A stretch of 64,000 nt of DNA from contig CACORY010000003.1 of assembly GCA_902629695.1 (NCBI GenBank), positions 16,730 to 80,729 of the forward strand, in the 5' to 3' direction. The first letter of the stretch is position 1; each line of letters begins with the position of its first letter. The notes under the pieces were generated by a model. The model ran no database searches. It saw only the letters and a program-made list of their open reading frames with translations, and had not been told where the DNA came from. This document shows positions 40,653 through 50,549 of this stretch, piece by piece. The translations under genes and the position numbers were made by a program. The stretch is from an uncultured Pelagibacteraceae bacterium. GTDB taxonomy: Bacteria > Pseudomonadota > Alphaproteobacteria > Pelagibacterales > Pelagibacteraceae.

Positions 40653-40898
40653 TTATACAAAATTAGAATAAATTCCGATTACGATTAGAGAAACCAGCGT
40701 AAAACAAATACCAGTTACTGCTCTCAATTGATCACTATTAGATTTATCATTAATTTTCCAAATATTTATATTGTGAATTTGGAATTTATTAGAAACTTTA
40801 ATTTTATTATCTTCAGGAAAATCCAAGACTTCTGCATTAAATAAATTTTTTTTCTTTTCTAAAGCTGTTTCAATATATTTGTGGACTTCTGAGCTCAT
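40653..40898 (-). CDS. Small membrane protein of unknown function
   Basis: An 81-residue protein I do not recognise. Residues 1-60 are charged and hydrophilic (SSEVHKYIETALEKKKNLF); residues 59-81 form one C-terminal hydrophobic segment (AVTGICFTLVSLIVIGIYSNFV), giving a tail-anchored topology. It has its own 141-nt upstream gap to carB. It is convergent with the oxygenase gene. Confidence 0.6.
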   Translation of the reverse strand: MSSEVHKYIETALEKKKNLFNAEVLDFPEDNKIKVSNKFQIHNINIWKINDKSNSDQLRAVTGICFTLVSLIVIGIYSNFV

Positions 40899-41039
40899 AA
40901 TTTATTAATAAACCTTAAAAAAAAGATTTATTTTATTCAATAAGCGTATCAATCAAAATGGGTCATTTAAAATTAATTTTTTAATTTTAATCAACTTAAG
41001 ATTGTATGAATTTTATCAACTTTTGATTGAATAATTTTT
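40899..41039. other. 141-nt AT-rich intergenic region between carB and the small membrane gene
   Basis: This gap presumably holds the carB 3' end and the promoter of the minus-strand small membrane gene. It contains an AT-only inverted repeat AAAATTAA-TTTT-TTAATTTT (about 40971-40990) and a small one ATCAA/TTGAT near 41020. Neither has a GC stem with a T-run, so I do not call a terminator. No further ORF is visible. Confidence 0.4.
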
Positions 41040-44000
41040 TTAAAAAAGATCTTGAAGAGAGTTGACCTCAAGTTTTTTAGATTTTAGTGATTTGATACCT
41101 TGTATACAAGCAAGCGCAGTAGACATATTTGTACAATATGGAACTTTATTTTTAAGTGTTGCTCTTCTAAGGGCAATTGCATCATTTAATCTGTGCTCAC
41201 TATTTCCACCACCAGTATTAATGACAATAGCAATTTTTTTTGAGTTTAGGACGTCTACGATATGAGGAGATCCACTACTTACTTTGTTTATTATTTTGCA
41301 TTTCATTCCATGGTTTTTAATATATTCAGCTGTACCTTTAGTCGCACATAAATCAAAATTTAATTTAGTAAGTTGCTTTGCAAGATCTATACCTTCATCC
41401 TTATGTGAGTCTTTAAGCGATATAAATGCGAGACCTTTTTTTGGTAACGAGTTAGCTGATGCTATTTGACTTTTTGCAAAAGCCATCCCAAAATCTTTAT
41501 CAAAACCCATTACTTCACCTGTTGATTTCATTTCAGGACCCAGTAGCAAATCACTATTAGGAAATTTATTAAAGGGAAATACCGCTTCTTTCACTGCAAA
41601 CATATTTTTAGCTTTTTCTCTAAGCTTAAATTTTGATAATTTTTCACCAGCCATTACTCTTGAGGCAATCTTTGCTAAAGGAAGACCTTTTGCTTTAGAT
41701 ACAAATGGGACTGTTCTACTAGCTCTTGGATTTACTTCGATAACATAAATTTCATCTTTTTTAATTGCAAATTGTATATTCATAAAACCTTTTACTTTCA
41801 AAGCTAATGCAAGTTTTTTAGTTTGATTTTCAATTTCTTTTATTAAATAAGGCTTTATTGATACAGGGGGGAGACAACAAGCAGAGTCTCCAGAATGAAT
41901 TCCAGCCTCCTCAATATGTTGCATTATACCAGCCACATAAACTTGTCTTCCATCTGATATTGCATCTACATCTACTTCCATTGCATGGTCAATAAATTTA
42001 TCAATTAAAATTGGATTTTCCTCTGCTGCTCTAAATGCTTCTTTAACAAAATTTTTGAGCTGGCTTTTTTCGTGAACAATTTCCATTGCTCTACCTCCTA
42101 ATACATATGAGGGTCTCACCATAAGAGGTAATCCTACTTTGTCTGCAATTTTAATAGCCTGTTTAAAGTTTTTCGCAATTCCGCTTTCTGCTTGTTTTAA
42201 TTTTAATTTATTTAATAAATTTCTAAATCTGTTTCTATCCTCTGCTAAATCAATAGAAGAATATTGTGTTCCCAATATTGGAAGTTTGTTATCATTTAAA
42301 AATTTTGCAAGTTTAATTGGTGTTTGACCTCCAAACTGAGCTATGACACCAATCAAGCTTCCTTTTTCTTTTTCTATTTTAATAATATTAAATACATACT
42401 CTTCTTTAAGAGGTTCAAAATATAATCTATCACTTGTATCATAGTCTGTTGAAACTGTTTCTGGATTGCAATTGATCATAATTGTTTCGTAACCAGCATT
42501 TTTTAAAGAAAAACTTGCTTGGCAGCAGCAATAATCAAACTCAATTCCTTGGCCAATTCTGTTTGGTCCTCCTCCAAGAATAATTATTTTTTTCTTATTA
42601 GATGGATCAGCTTCACATTCAGAATTAATTGAAAAATTTCTTTGATAAGTTGAATACATATATGGAGTAAAAGATTTAAATTCAGCAGCACAAGTATCTA
42701 CTTTTTTATAAACAGGAAGTATTTTTAGTGCTGATCTTTTTCTTCTTACAATTTCCTCAGAAGTTTTAGACAATTCTGAAAGTTTCTTATCTGAAAATCC
42801 CATTGATTTTATTCTATTAAATTCTGCGAAATCTTTAGGCAGTCCCTTGCTTTTGATATGTATTTCACAATCAACTATTTCTTTAATTTGTTTTAAAAAC
42901 CAAGGATCAATTTTGGATAAATTGTATATTTTCTTTAATTCTATTTTTTTTCTAATCGCTTCGGCGACTAATAATATTTTATTTGGAATAGTTTCTTTAA
43001 GCTTCCTTTCAATTTGTTTTTTATTTAAATCGAAAATTCTGTCTAAACCTGAAAAACCAGTTTCAAGAGATATAAGCGCTTTTTGCAGAGATTCTTTAAA
43101 GTTTCTTCCAATAGCCATTGCTTCACCAACTGATTTCATAGATGTTCCTAAAGTTGCAGGAGAGGTTGAGAATTTTTCAAAAGTAAATCTTGGAATTTTA
43201 GTTACAACATAATCTATGCTTGGCTCGAACGATGCAGGTGTAACTTTAGTTATTTCATTTTTTAATTCATCTAGTGTATAACCAACCGCTAATTTTGCAG
43301 CCACTTTCGCAATTGGAAATCCAGTTGCTTTTGATGCAAGTGCTGATGATCTTGATACACGCGGATTCATTTCAATGATAACCATTCGACCATCTTTAGG
43401 ATTGATAGCAAACTGAACATTTGATCCACCAGTTTCAACTCCAATTTTTCTTAAACATGCAATAGAAGCATTTCTCATCATCTGGTATTCTTTATCTGTA
43501 AGAGTAAGAGCAGGTGCAATTGTTACTGAGTCACCAGTATGTATTCCCATTGGATCTATATTTTCAATTGAGCAAATTATTATACAGTTATCTTTCTTAT
43601 CTCTTACAACTTCCATTTCAAATTCTTTCCAACCTTCCAAACATTCCTCAACAAGAACTTGGCTTACAGGAGACTCATACAATCCATTTTTTACAATCTT
43701 AAAATAATCTTTTTTAGTTTTAGCTATTCCTCCACCAAGTCCACCAAGAGTAAAAGCAGGTCTTATGATTGCTGGCAATCCAATTTTTTTTAACACTTTT
43801 GATGCTTGGTTATTGTTATTAACAATTTCAGATTTTGGTAAATCTAAACCAATATCAATCATATTTTTTCTAAATTTTTTTCTATCCTCTGCATTAGAAA
43901 TTGCTTTAGAGTTTGCTCCTATTAATTCAATTTTGTATTTTTTTAAAACTCCTTTTTTCTCTGCTTCCATCGCAAGGTTTAGCGCGGTTTGGCCTCCCAT

Positions 44001-44267
44001 TGTTGGAAGAATTGCATCTGGTTTTTCTTTTTTGAGAATTTTTTCTAATACATTTAGTGTAATTGGTTCAATATAAGTTTTATCCGCAACATCTGGATCT
44101 GTCATAATTGTTGCGGGATTTGAGTTTATTAGAACTACTTTATAGCCTTCATCTTTTAGTGCTTTACAAGCTTGTGTTCCTGAATAATCAAATTCACATG
44201 CTTGTCCTATAATTATTGGACCAGCGCCCACGACCAAAATTTTTTTAATATCTTTTCTTTTTGGCAT
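41040..44267 (-). CDS. carB: Carbamoyl-phosphate synthase large subunit
   Basis: A 1075-residue enzyme making carbamoyl phosphate for pyrimidines and arginine. It has two homologous ATP-grasp halves ([23 protein letters not shown] at the start and [20 protein letters not shown] in the middle), each with [13 protein letters not shown]-type or [14 protein letters not shown] glycine loops, and a C-terminal allosteric domain ([11 protein letters not shown]). Full length. It overlaps carA by 23 nt. Confidence 0.97.
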   Translation of the reverse strand: MPKRKDIKKILVVGAGPIIIGQACEFDYSGTQACKALKDEGYKVVLINSNPATIMTDPDVADKTYIEPITLNVLEKILKKEKPDAILPTMGGQTALNLAMEAEKKGVLKKYKIELIGANSKAISNAEDRKKFRKNMIDIGLDLPKSEIVNNNNQASKVLKKIGLPAIIRPAFTLGGLGGGIAKTKKDYFKIVKNGLYESPVSQVLVEECLEGWKEFEMEVVRDKKDNCIIICSIENIDPMGIHTGDSVTIAPALTLTDKEYQMMRNASIACLRKIGVETGGSNVQFAINPKDGRMVIIEMNPRVSRSSALASKATGFPIAKVAAKLAVGYTLDELKNEITKVTPASFEPSIDYVVTKIPRFTFEKFSTSPATLGTSMKSVGEAMAIGRNFKESLQKALISLETGFSGLDRIFDLNKKQIERKLKETIPNKILLVAEAIRKKIELKKIYNLSKIDPWFLKQIKEIVDCEIHIKSKGLPKDFAEFNRIKSMGFSDKKLSELSKTSEEIVRRKRSALKILPVYKKVDTCAAEFKSFTPYMYSTYQRNFSINSECEADPSNKKKIIILGGGPNRIGQGIEFDYCCCQASFSLKNAGYETIMINCNPETVSTDYDTSDRLYFEPLKEEYVFNIIKIEKEKGSLIGVIAQFGGQTPIKLAKFLNDNKLPILGTQYSSIDLAEDRNRFRNLLNKLKLKQAESGIAKNFKQAIKIADKVGLPLMVRPSYVLGGRAMEIVHEKSQLKNFVKEAFRAAEENPILIDKFIDHAMEVDVDAISDGRQVYVAGIMQHIEEAGIHSGDSACCLPPVSIKPYLIKEIENQTKKLALALKVKGFMNIQFAIKKDEIYVIEVNPRASRTVPFVSKAKGLPLAKIASRVMAGEKLSKFKLREKAKNMFAVKEAVFPFNKFPNSDLLLGPEMKSTGEVMGFDKDFGMAFAKSQIASANSLPKKGLAFISLKDSHKDEGIDLAKQLTKLNFDLCATKGTAEYIKNHGMKCKIINKVSSGSPHIVDVLNSKKIAIVINTGGGNSEHRLNDAIALRRATLKNKVPYCTNMSTALACIQGIKSLKSKKLEVNSLQDLF

Positions 44268-45438
44268 TTTTTTTCATGTTGTTAATAAATTCTTGAAACA
44301 AATAAACACTATCTTGAGGGCCGGGATTAGACTCCGGATGGTATTGAACTGAAAATATTGGTTTATTTTTAAGCTTTATTCCTTCAATAGTATTATCAAA
44401 AAGAGATTTATGAGTTACTTCAATTTTTTTTGGCAAAGTTTCTTCAACTACTACAAATCCATGATTTTGACTTGTAATTTCAACTTTGTCATGAACTAAA
44501 TTTTTAACAGGATGGTTTGCACCTCTGTGTCCTAACTTCATTTTTTTTGTTTTGCCACCTAAAGCTAATGCTAAAATCTGATGGCCTAAACAAATACCAA
44601 AAATAGGTAAATTATTTTTTATAAGCTCGTTAATTATTGCGATTGAATATTTTCCAGTTGCAGCTGGGTCCCCTGGTCCATTAGATAAGAAAATTCCGTT
44701 TGGTTTTAAACTTAGTATTTTTTGTGCATTTGTTTTACAAGAAACAACAGTAACTTTACAGTTGAAGTCAGAAAAATATCTTAAGATATTTTTTTTGATT
44801 CCGTAATCAACCGCAACTACATGGAATAAATTTTTATTATTTTTTTTATATCCCACGTTTTTTTTCCATGTTTGAAGACCTCTCCAAGTATAATTTTTTT
44901 TGGTTGAAACTACTTTTGCAAGATCTAAATTTTTTAATCCACTCCATTTAAGGGTAGTATTTGTTAATTTACTAACATTAAATTTGCCATTTTTTAAATA
45001 AGATATTGTTCCTTTTGGTGCTCCTTTATCTCTTATAAAATTTGTGAGGCTTCGAGTGTCTAAACCAGTAATTCCGATAATTTTATTTTTTTTGAGCCAA
45101 GCATCTAAATGTAGAAATGATCTGTAGTTTGATGGTGAAGTTATTTCAGAGTTAATTATTACTCCTTTTGTCCATATTTTATCAGACTCATGATCTTCTT
45201 TGTTGGTTCCAACATTTCCAATATGAGGAAAGGTAAAGTTAATAATTTGACCTGCGTATGATGGATCAGAGATGATTTCCTGATAACCTGTTAAAGATGT
45301 ATTAAAGCAAACTTCGCCTGTGGCTTCTCCTTGATAACCAATTCCAATTCCTCTAAATACCTTTTTGTTTTCAAGAACTAAGACGCCTGTATTGATTTGA
45401 GATTTTTTTGAGTTAGTTTTTTTTGCTTTTTTGATCAA
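44245..45438 (-). CDS. carA: Carbamoyl-phosphate synthase small subunit (TTG start)
   Basis: Glutamine amidotransferase subunit (397 aa). N-terminal domain [22 protein letters not shown]; class I GATase domain with nucleophile Cys in [16 protein letters not shown] and His/Glu in [11 protein letters not shown]. No ATG is available: a TAA directly precedes the TTG at 45438 in frame, so TTG is the likely start. A candidate promoter lies about 20 nt upstream. Confidence 0.95.
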   Translation of the reverse strand: MIKKAKKTNSKKSQINTGVLVLENKKVFRGIGIGYQGEATGEVCFNTSLTGYQEIISDPSYAGQIINFTFPHIGNVGTNKEDHESDKIWTKGVIINSEITSPSNYRSFLHLDAWLKKNKIIGITGLDTRSLTNFIRDKGAPKGTISYLKNGKFNVSKLTNTTLKWSGLKNLDLAKVVSTKKNYTWRGLQTWKKNVGYKKNNKNLFHVVAVDYGIKKNILRYFSDFNCKVTVVSCKTNAQKILSLKPNGIFLSNGPGDPAATGKYSIAIINELIKNNLPIFGICLGHQILALALGGKTKKMKLGHRGANHPVKNLVHDKVEITSQNHGFVVVEETLPKKIEVTHKSLFDNTIEGIKLKNKPIFSVQYHPESNPGPQDSVYLFQEFINNMKKNAKKKRY

Positions 45439-45459
45439 TTACAACTCATGAGTTAAAGG

Positions 45460-45488
45460 TTAATACAATAATTGCATTATTATGGCAA
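45460..45488 (-). promoter_or_regulatory. Candidate carAB promoter
   Basis: Minus strand: TTGCCA (45488-45483, 5/6), 17-nt spacer, TATTAA (45465-45460, 4/6). The expected start site is roughly 15 nt before the TTG start codon of carA. No ARG box or pyrimidine attenuator is evident in the short leader. Confidence 0.42.
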
Positions 45489-45564
45489 CAGAGATGTAAT
45501 AAAAAAATTAAAAAAAAACAATTTTTCTTTTGAAGAATTCTTTCTTTAAAGTAGATTAAAAATT

Positions 45565-46026
45565 ATGTCACTTAAACAGACTATCGAAAATGAATATAAA
45601 AATGCATTAAAATCTAAAGATAAAAATAAAATATCAACCTATAGGTTAATACTATCATCTATAAAAGATTTAGACATTGTTAACAGGTCAGGACCTAATA
45701 AAAAGGATACTGATGATGAAGATATTAAAAAACTTTTAAAAAAGATGGTTAAGCAAAGAACCGAATCAATTGATATTTATAAAAAAAACAACCGAGCAGA
45801 TCTTTTAAAAGTTGAGCAAAATGAATATGATATTTTAATAAGTTTTTTGCCCAAACAGCTTAGCGATGAAGAAACTAAGAAAATTTGTTTAGATATAATC
45901 GTAAAGCTTAAAGCAAATTCAGTTAAAGATATGGGTAAAGTCATGGGTGAATTAAAAAAGACACACACAGATACAATTGATTTTGCTAAAGCTGGATTAT
46001 TGATTAAAGAATTGTTAAATAAATAA
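45565..46026 (+). CDS. GatB/YqeY domain protein
   Basis: A 153-residue helical protein homologous to the tail domain of GatB/Asp-tRNA amidotransferase. It has LKQTIENEYKNALKSKDK, LRLI-like STYRLILSSIKD, a KQRTESIDIYKKNNR repeat and C-terminal KDMGKVMGELKK. YqeY-type proteins commonly precede dnaG-rpoD in alphaproteobacteria. Its stop overlaps the dnaG ATG by one base. Confidence 0.88.
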   Translation: MSLKQTIENEYKNALKSKDKNKISTYRLILSSIKDLDIVNRSGPNKKDTDDEDIKKLLKKMVKQRTESIDIYKKNNRADLLKVEQNEYDILISFLPKQLSDEETKKICLDIIVKLKANSVKDMGKVMGELKKTHTDTIDFAKAGLLIKELLNK

Positions 46027-47801
46027 TGAAATATCCTAAAGAGTACCTTAATGAGATCAAGACAAGATTAAAAGTTTCTACAGTTGTATCAAAAACAGTT
46101 GCATTAAAAAAAAGAGGAAAAGAGTTTGTAGGCCTATCTCCATTTAAAAATGAAAAAACTCCATCATTCACTGTTAATGATGAAAAAGAATTTTATCATT
46201 GTTTTGCAACATCAGAACATGGCAATATTTTTGATTTTATTATGAAAACACAAAATCTTAAGTTTAGCGAAGCAGTAAAACATTTGGCACAATTTGCAGG
46301 TATGCAGCCCTATATTTTTTCAAAACAAGATGAAGAAAGAGAAAAAAAATGGAAAGAATATCAATCAATTTATAATCAATATGTAGATTTTTATCATGAT
46401 GAGCTTTTGAAAAATGAAAGTTATACAGCTGCTAGAGACTACCTAAAAAAACGATCATTAAATAAAGATGAAGTTAAAAAATTCAAAATAGGCTATGTGG
46501 CTAAAAATCCAAAATTTTTTGAGAAAATAAGTAAAGAATTTAGTGAACAAACTTTAGCAGAAACAGGTTTGTTTTATTTTGATGAAAAAAAAAAAATTAA
46601 CGTCGAAAGATTTCGAGGCAGGTTAATTTTTCCAATTAATAATATTTCAGGTCAACCAATAGCTTTAGGTGGAAGAATTATAGAAAATCTAGATTATTTA
46701 GCTAAGTATATTAATTCACCTGAAACCAATTTTTTTAAAAAAGGATCAAATTTATATAATTTGGATTTAGCAAGAAAACTCTCAAATAAAATAAATCATA
46801 TTTACCTAGTAGAGGGTTATATGGACGTGGTTGGACTTAGTAAAAGTGGAATAGAAAATGCAGTTGCAAATCTAGGCACATCTTTAACTGATAAACAAAT
46901 TTTAACTTTAAATCAGTTTTTTGATGATATCATTATTTGTTTTGATGGTGATGAAAGTGGTTATAAAGCAGCTTTAAGAGCTGCAGAAAATTCTATGAAA
47001 CATCTAAAACCAGAAAAACAAATTTCATTTTTGTTTTTACCAAATAAAGAAGACCCAGATAGTTTTGTTAATAAAAAAGGAAAAAATTATTTTTTAGATT
47101 TTACAAAAAAAAACAAAGTACCAATACATCAATTTATTTTTGATCATCACAAAAAAAAAACAGAAAATAACCCTTCCTCAATGGCTATTTTAGATAAAAA
47201 ATTAAGATCAATTACTAACAATATAAATGATAGTTTTATTAAAAAGTATGTTTTAGAATATTTTTTGGAAAAACTCTCTGAGCTAGCTCCGTATACAAGC
47301 CAAAGGAATAAACAAAATTTTTTTAAAAAAACCAAATCCCTTGAATCAACTAGAAAATATTTTAAAGAAAGCGAAAAATTATCAGGTGTTGAATTAAAAG
47401 AATTTTCTTTACTTTATTTATTAATAAATAATTTAAAATTAGTACAAGAAAACATTGGTATATTAGAAAATGTTAAATTATTTACTGAAGTTAATAAACA
47501 AATTTTTAATAAGACTGTTTCTATACTGAAAACTAAAAGTGATTTAATTTTAAGTGACCTTGATATAGATAAACAATTAATTGATAAGATAAATAAGTTT
47601 GCTCCAATAAAATATATTTTAAGAAATAGGCCAGATGATCCTCATCATGTTTTAGAATTGTTAGAAGATATAATTCGAGATTTAAACAATTTAGATTTAG
47701 AGTTTAGAATACAAGAGCTAGAATCAAAGTTTTCAAAAGATTTGAGTGAAGTGACTTTTAACGAGCTAAAAGAGCTAAAAAAGAAGCAAAATGTCAATTA
47801 A
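46026..47801 (+). CDS. dnaG: DNA primase DnaG with degenerate zinc domain
   Basis: Replicative primase, 591 aa. The N-terminal CHC2 zinc domain is recognisable, but the ligands C-x2-H and C-x2-C read Ser38-P-F-Lys41 and Cys59-F-A-Thr62, so only one ligand remains. The TOPRIM catalytic core is intact: LVEGYMDVVGL (Glu) and ICFDGDESGYKAA (DGD). The C-terminal helicase-binding domain is Lys/Asn rich and divergent. It is in the yqeY-dnaG-rpoD macromolecular synthesis operon. Confidence 0.94.
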   Translation: MKYPKEYLNEIKTRLKVSTVVSKTVALKKRGKEFVGLSPFKNEKTPSFTVNDEKEFYHCFATSEHGNIFDFIMKTQNLKFSEAVKHLAQFAGMQPYIFSKQDEEREKKWKEYQSIYNQYVDFYHDELLKNESYTAARDYLKKRSLNKDEVKKFKIGYVAKNPKFFEKISKEFSEQTLAETGLFYFDEKKKINVERFRGRLIFPINNISGQPIALGGRIIENLDYLAKYINSPETNFFKKGSNLYNLDLARKLSNKINHIYLVEGYMDVVGLSKSGIENAVANLGTSLTDKQILTLNQFFDDIIICFDGDESGYKAALRAAENSMKHLKPEKQISFLFLPNKEDPDSFVNKKGKNYFLDFTKKNKVPIHQFIFDHHKKKTENNPSSMAILDKKLRSITNNINDSFIKKYVLEYFLEKLSELAPYTSQRNKQNFFKKTKSLESTRKYFKESEKLSGVELKEFSLLYLLINNLKLVQENIGILENVKLFTEVNKQIFNKTVSILKTKSDLILSDLDIDKQLIDKINKFAPIKYILRNRPDDPHHVLELLEDIIRDLNNLDLEFRIQELESKFSKDLSEVTFNELKELKKKQNVN

Positions 47802-47868
47802 GATAAATAAATTAATAATGGATTTTTGCAAATTAGAGATTATATAAGACTCTTCAAATTGTATTGTT

Positions 47869-49695
47869 GTGGAAAGAATTATTACTAAATCATTCGCTAG
47901 ATTAATGGGGAGAGGAACTCATAGAGGTTTCATTACTCATGAAGAGTTAAGCAAGTCATTAGGTAAAAGAAATTTATCGGATGAAAATCTTGCTCAAGCT
48001 TTTATTCACATTCTAAATGAGAAAATCACACTTGTAGAAAAAAAATCTGACTACAAGGTTTTAAGAAAAAAAGAAAAATCTTCTAAAGAAGAAGGTAAAT
48101 CAATTGAAAAAAGTGATGATCCTATAAGAATGTATTTAAGAGAGATGGGAGGTGTTGAGTTACTTTCTAGAGAGGGAGAGATTGCAATTGCAAAAAGAAT
48201 AGAAGCTGGGAAAGATGTTATGTTAATCGCACTATCTCAAAGTCCAATTACAGCACAACAATTTTTTGAGTGGGATGAAAAGTTACAAAATGAGGAAATT
48301 TTAGTAAGAGAAATTATAGATATTGATACAAATTACATGGAAGATGAGTCTACAGGCCCGAGTGCAAAACAAAAAAATTCAGCAGATGTTGATAAAGATG
48401 AAAATTCAAATGATGAAAGTGATGATGATTTTAATCCAACACTTGCTGCTATGGAAAGTGAAATAAAACCCAAAGTTTTAAAAACTGTAAAATTTTTGAC
48501 CAAAGAATATAATAAGCTTATAAGATATCAAAAAGAAAAACTAGATTGTGTTTTAAAATCAGAAACATTTTCATCTGCAAAAGAAAAAAGCTATGAAAAA
48601 ATAGTTGATGAAATCTTAAAAAATATTAAATCTCTTCAACTTTCTCCATCTGTGCTAGAGGATCTCGTTCAAAAACATTATGTTGAAAATAGAAAAATTC
48701 TTTCACTAGAGGGAAATTTATTAAGACTTGCTATGAATAACAAAATTTCTAGAGGTGAATTTATAAAATTTTATGTAGGTAATGAAATAAATCCTAATCT
48801 TAAAAAATTTTTAGACACAAATTCTACCTGGAAAGAATTTTTTTCTAAAAACAAAGATGAATTTAAAAATATTAAGGAAAGATTAATTGAGATAAGTCAT
48901 AAGCTGGGAATTTCGGTGACTGATTTCAAAAAATTAGTTAGTAGGGTTCAGAAGGGTGAAAAAGAGTCGAGGATTGCAAAAAAAGAAATGGTTGAGGCAA
49001 ACCTAAGATTGGTAATATCAATTGCAAAAAAATATACAAATAGAGGACTTCAATTCCTGGATTTAATCCAAGAGGGCAATATTGGTTTAATGAAAGCAGT
49101 TGATAAATTTGAATATAGAAGAGGTTATAAGTTTTCAACATATGCTACTTGGTGGATTAGGCAAGCAATTACAAGATCAATTGCTGATCAAGCCAGAACT
49201 ATCAGAATTCCAGTCCATATGATTGAGACAATAAATAAAATTGTTAGAACACAAAGACTAATACTTAGTGAATATGGTCGAGAGGCAACACCTGAGGAAT
49301 TAGCAAAAAAACTTCGAATGCCTTTAGATAAGGTAAGAAAAGTTTTAAAAATTTCAAAAGAACCAGTTTCATTGGAAAAACCAGTTGGTGATGAAGAAGA
49401 TAGCAGCTTAGGAGATTTTATTGAAGATACAAAAGCACTTGCTCCATTGGAACAAGCGATCAAATCTAATTTGGGAGAGGCAACAACAAAAATTCTTTCA
49501 ACTTTAACACCTAGGGAAGAAAGAGTTTTAAGAATGAGATTTGGTGTAGGGATGAATACAGATCATACACTCGAAGAAGTTGGTTTGCAATTTTCTGTTA
49601 CAAGAGAAAGAATTCGACAAATTGAAGCTAAAGCTTTAAGAAAGTTAAAGCATCCTAGCAGATCTAAGCAATTAAAAAGTTTCTTAGAAAGTTAG
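47869..49695 (+). CDS. rpoD: RNA polymerase sigma-70 (housekeeping)
   Basis: Primary sigma factor, 608 aa, GTG start at 47869. Region 1.1 is short ([16 protein letters not shown]). Region 1.2 is [29 protein letters not shown], then an acidic nonconserved insert. Regions 2.1-2.4 include [57 protein letters not shown]. Region 3 and 4.2 end with [32 protein letters not shown]. It recognises the -35/-10 promoters proposed here. Two tRNA genes follow. Confidence 0.97.
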   Translation: MERIITKSFARLMGRGTHRGFITHEELSKSLGKRNLSDENLAQAFIHILNEKITLVEKKSDYKVLRKKEKSSKEEGKSIEKSDDPIRMYLREMGGVELLSREGEIAIAKRIEAGKDVMLIALSQSPITAQQFFEWDEKLQNEEILVREIIDIDTNYMEDESTGPSAKQKNSADVDKDENSNDESDDDFNPTLAAMESEIKPKVLKTVKFLTKEYNKLIRYQKEKLDCVLKSETFSSAKEKSYEKIVDEILKNIKSLQLSPSVLEDLVQKHYVENRKILSLEGNLLRLAMNNKISRGEFIKFYVGNEINPNLKKFLDTNSTWKEFFSKNKDEFKNIKERLIEISHKLGISVTDFKKLVSRVQKGEKESRIAKKEMVEANLRLVISIAKKYTNRGLQFLDLIQEGNIGLMKAVDKFEYRRGYKFSTYATWWIRQAITRSIADQARTIRIPVHMIETINKIVRTQRLILSEYGREATPEELAKKLRMPLDKVRKVLKISKEPVSLEKPVGDEEDSSLGDFIEDTKALAPLEQAIKSNLGEATTKILSTLTPREERVLRMRFGVGMNTDHTLEEVGLQFSVTRERIRQIEAKALRKLKHPSRSKQLKSFLES

Positions 49696-49707
49696 ATTTA
49701 ATTATTT

Positions 49708-49782
49708 GGGCCGTTAGCTCAATAGTAGAGTACTGCATTGACATTGCAGGGGTAGTTGGAGCGTAACCAACACGGCCCACCA
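49708..49782 (+). tRNA. tRNA-Val (anticodon GAC), unusual T-loop
   Basis: Acceptor GGGCCGT/ACGGCCC, D-stem GCTC/GAGT, anticodon stem CTGCA/TGCAG with loop TTGACAT (GAC), variable GGGTA, T-stem GTTGG/CCAAC, discriminator A and encoded CCA. The T-loop reads AGCGTAA instead of TTCRANN, and the D-loop AATAGTA has a single G. All stems pair, so it is probably functional. Confidence 0.88.
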
Positions 49783-49856
49783 TTAAATTGTTTTTTGAAA
49801 ATTGATATTCAAACTTGATTAACAATTATATTGATGTAAAACTTTCTAATGCTTTA

Positions 49857-49933
49857 GGGCCTGTAGCTCAGTTGGTTAGAGCAGTACACTCATAATGTAT
49901 TGGTCCCAGGTTCGAGTCCTGGCGGGCCCACCA
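49857..49933 (+). tRNA. tRNA with CAT anticodon (Ile2 or elongator Met)
   Basis: Acceptor GGGCCTG/CGGGCCC, D-stem GCTC/GAGC with loop AGTTGGTTA, anticodon stem GTACA/TGTAT with loop CTCATAA, T-stem CCAGG/CCTGG with TTCGAGT, discriminator A, encoded CCA. The C4-G69 and C5-G68 acceptor pairs favour a TilS-modified tRNA-Ile2, but elongator Met is not excluded. Not an initiator: the first pair is G-C and the anticodon stem lacks three G-C pairs. Confidence 0.9.
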
Positions 49934-49944
49934 TTGCAACATAA

Positions 49945-50535
49945 TTACTCTTGTGAGAACTCCTCTAAAACTTTAAATAGAGCATTTATATCATTGTTAT
50001 TTGAATTTAAAATTGATGCAAATTCCTCTTTTTGAGTTCTTGCTAAACTTAATCCTTCAATTATTAAATCTCTTATTAATGGGTTTGTTGGATCTTTTGT
50101 GTAAACTCTCCATGTAATTTTTATTTCAGGTCTCTCATTTGTGGCCTTAAGTAGGCTGTTTACAATAGTATATTTCTCATTAAGAACCTCTTTATCTTGT
50201 ACGTCAATTTCTGGGTTTGTGTATTCTGATAATCTGCTAGAAAAGCTTTTTAAAAAATAACTTTCGAAAAGTTTAGAATATTTGGTTTTTTCATTATCAT
50301 TTAAATTTTTTCTTATTGCACCTAGAGTATAAAAACCAATTCCTCTAATATCTACAGTCTCTTTAGCGATAAGCTTAAGTTTATCTATCTTTTCTTTTTT
50401 AGTTAAATCCTCTGATAAGACTTTTGAAGCTCTATTAACAGTTGATTGAACAAATACATCTGGCTCAATCGAATGACTAATAATATAATTATTTAGGAAT
50501 ATTAATATTAGAAAAATTAATTTATAGTTTTTCAT
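49945..50535 (-). CDS. mlaC: MlaC/Ttg2D-family phospholipid-binding periplasmic protein
   Basis: A 196-residue protein with a signal peptide (MKNYKLIFLILIFLNNYIISHS). It has the MlaC layout: an N-terminal helical region, DIRGIGFYTLGAIRKNL, FESYFLKSFSSRLSEY, and a C-terminal beta sheet (IKITWRVYTKDPTNPLIRDLIIEGLSLARTQKEEFASIL). It shuttles phospholipid between MlaA at the outer membrane and MlaFED. It is 14 nt downstream of mlaA. Confidence 0.85.
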   Translation of the reverse strand: MKNYKLIFLILIFLNNYIISHSIEPDVFVQSTVNRASKVLSEDLTKKEKIDKLKLIAKETVDIRGIGFYTLGAIRKNLNDNEKTKYSKLFESYFLKSFSSRLSEYTNPEIDVQDKEVLNEKYTIVNSLLKATNERPEIKITWRVYTKDPTNPLIRDLIIEGLSLARTQKEEFASILNSNNNDINALFKVLEEFSQE

Positions 50536-50549
50536 AACTTAGCTTATAA

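Noticed and set aside
40971-40990. AAAATTAA/TTAATTTT inverted repeat after carB as a terminator
   Set aside because: An AT-only stem without a defined T-run; such repeats are expected by chance in this composition.
43514-43702. Plus-strand ORF opposite carB, and several similar 60-120 aa ORFs opposite carB, smc and mraY
   Set aside because: Antisense shadows of long conserved genes in low-GC DNA.
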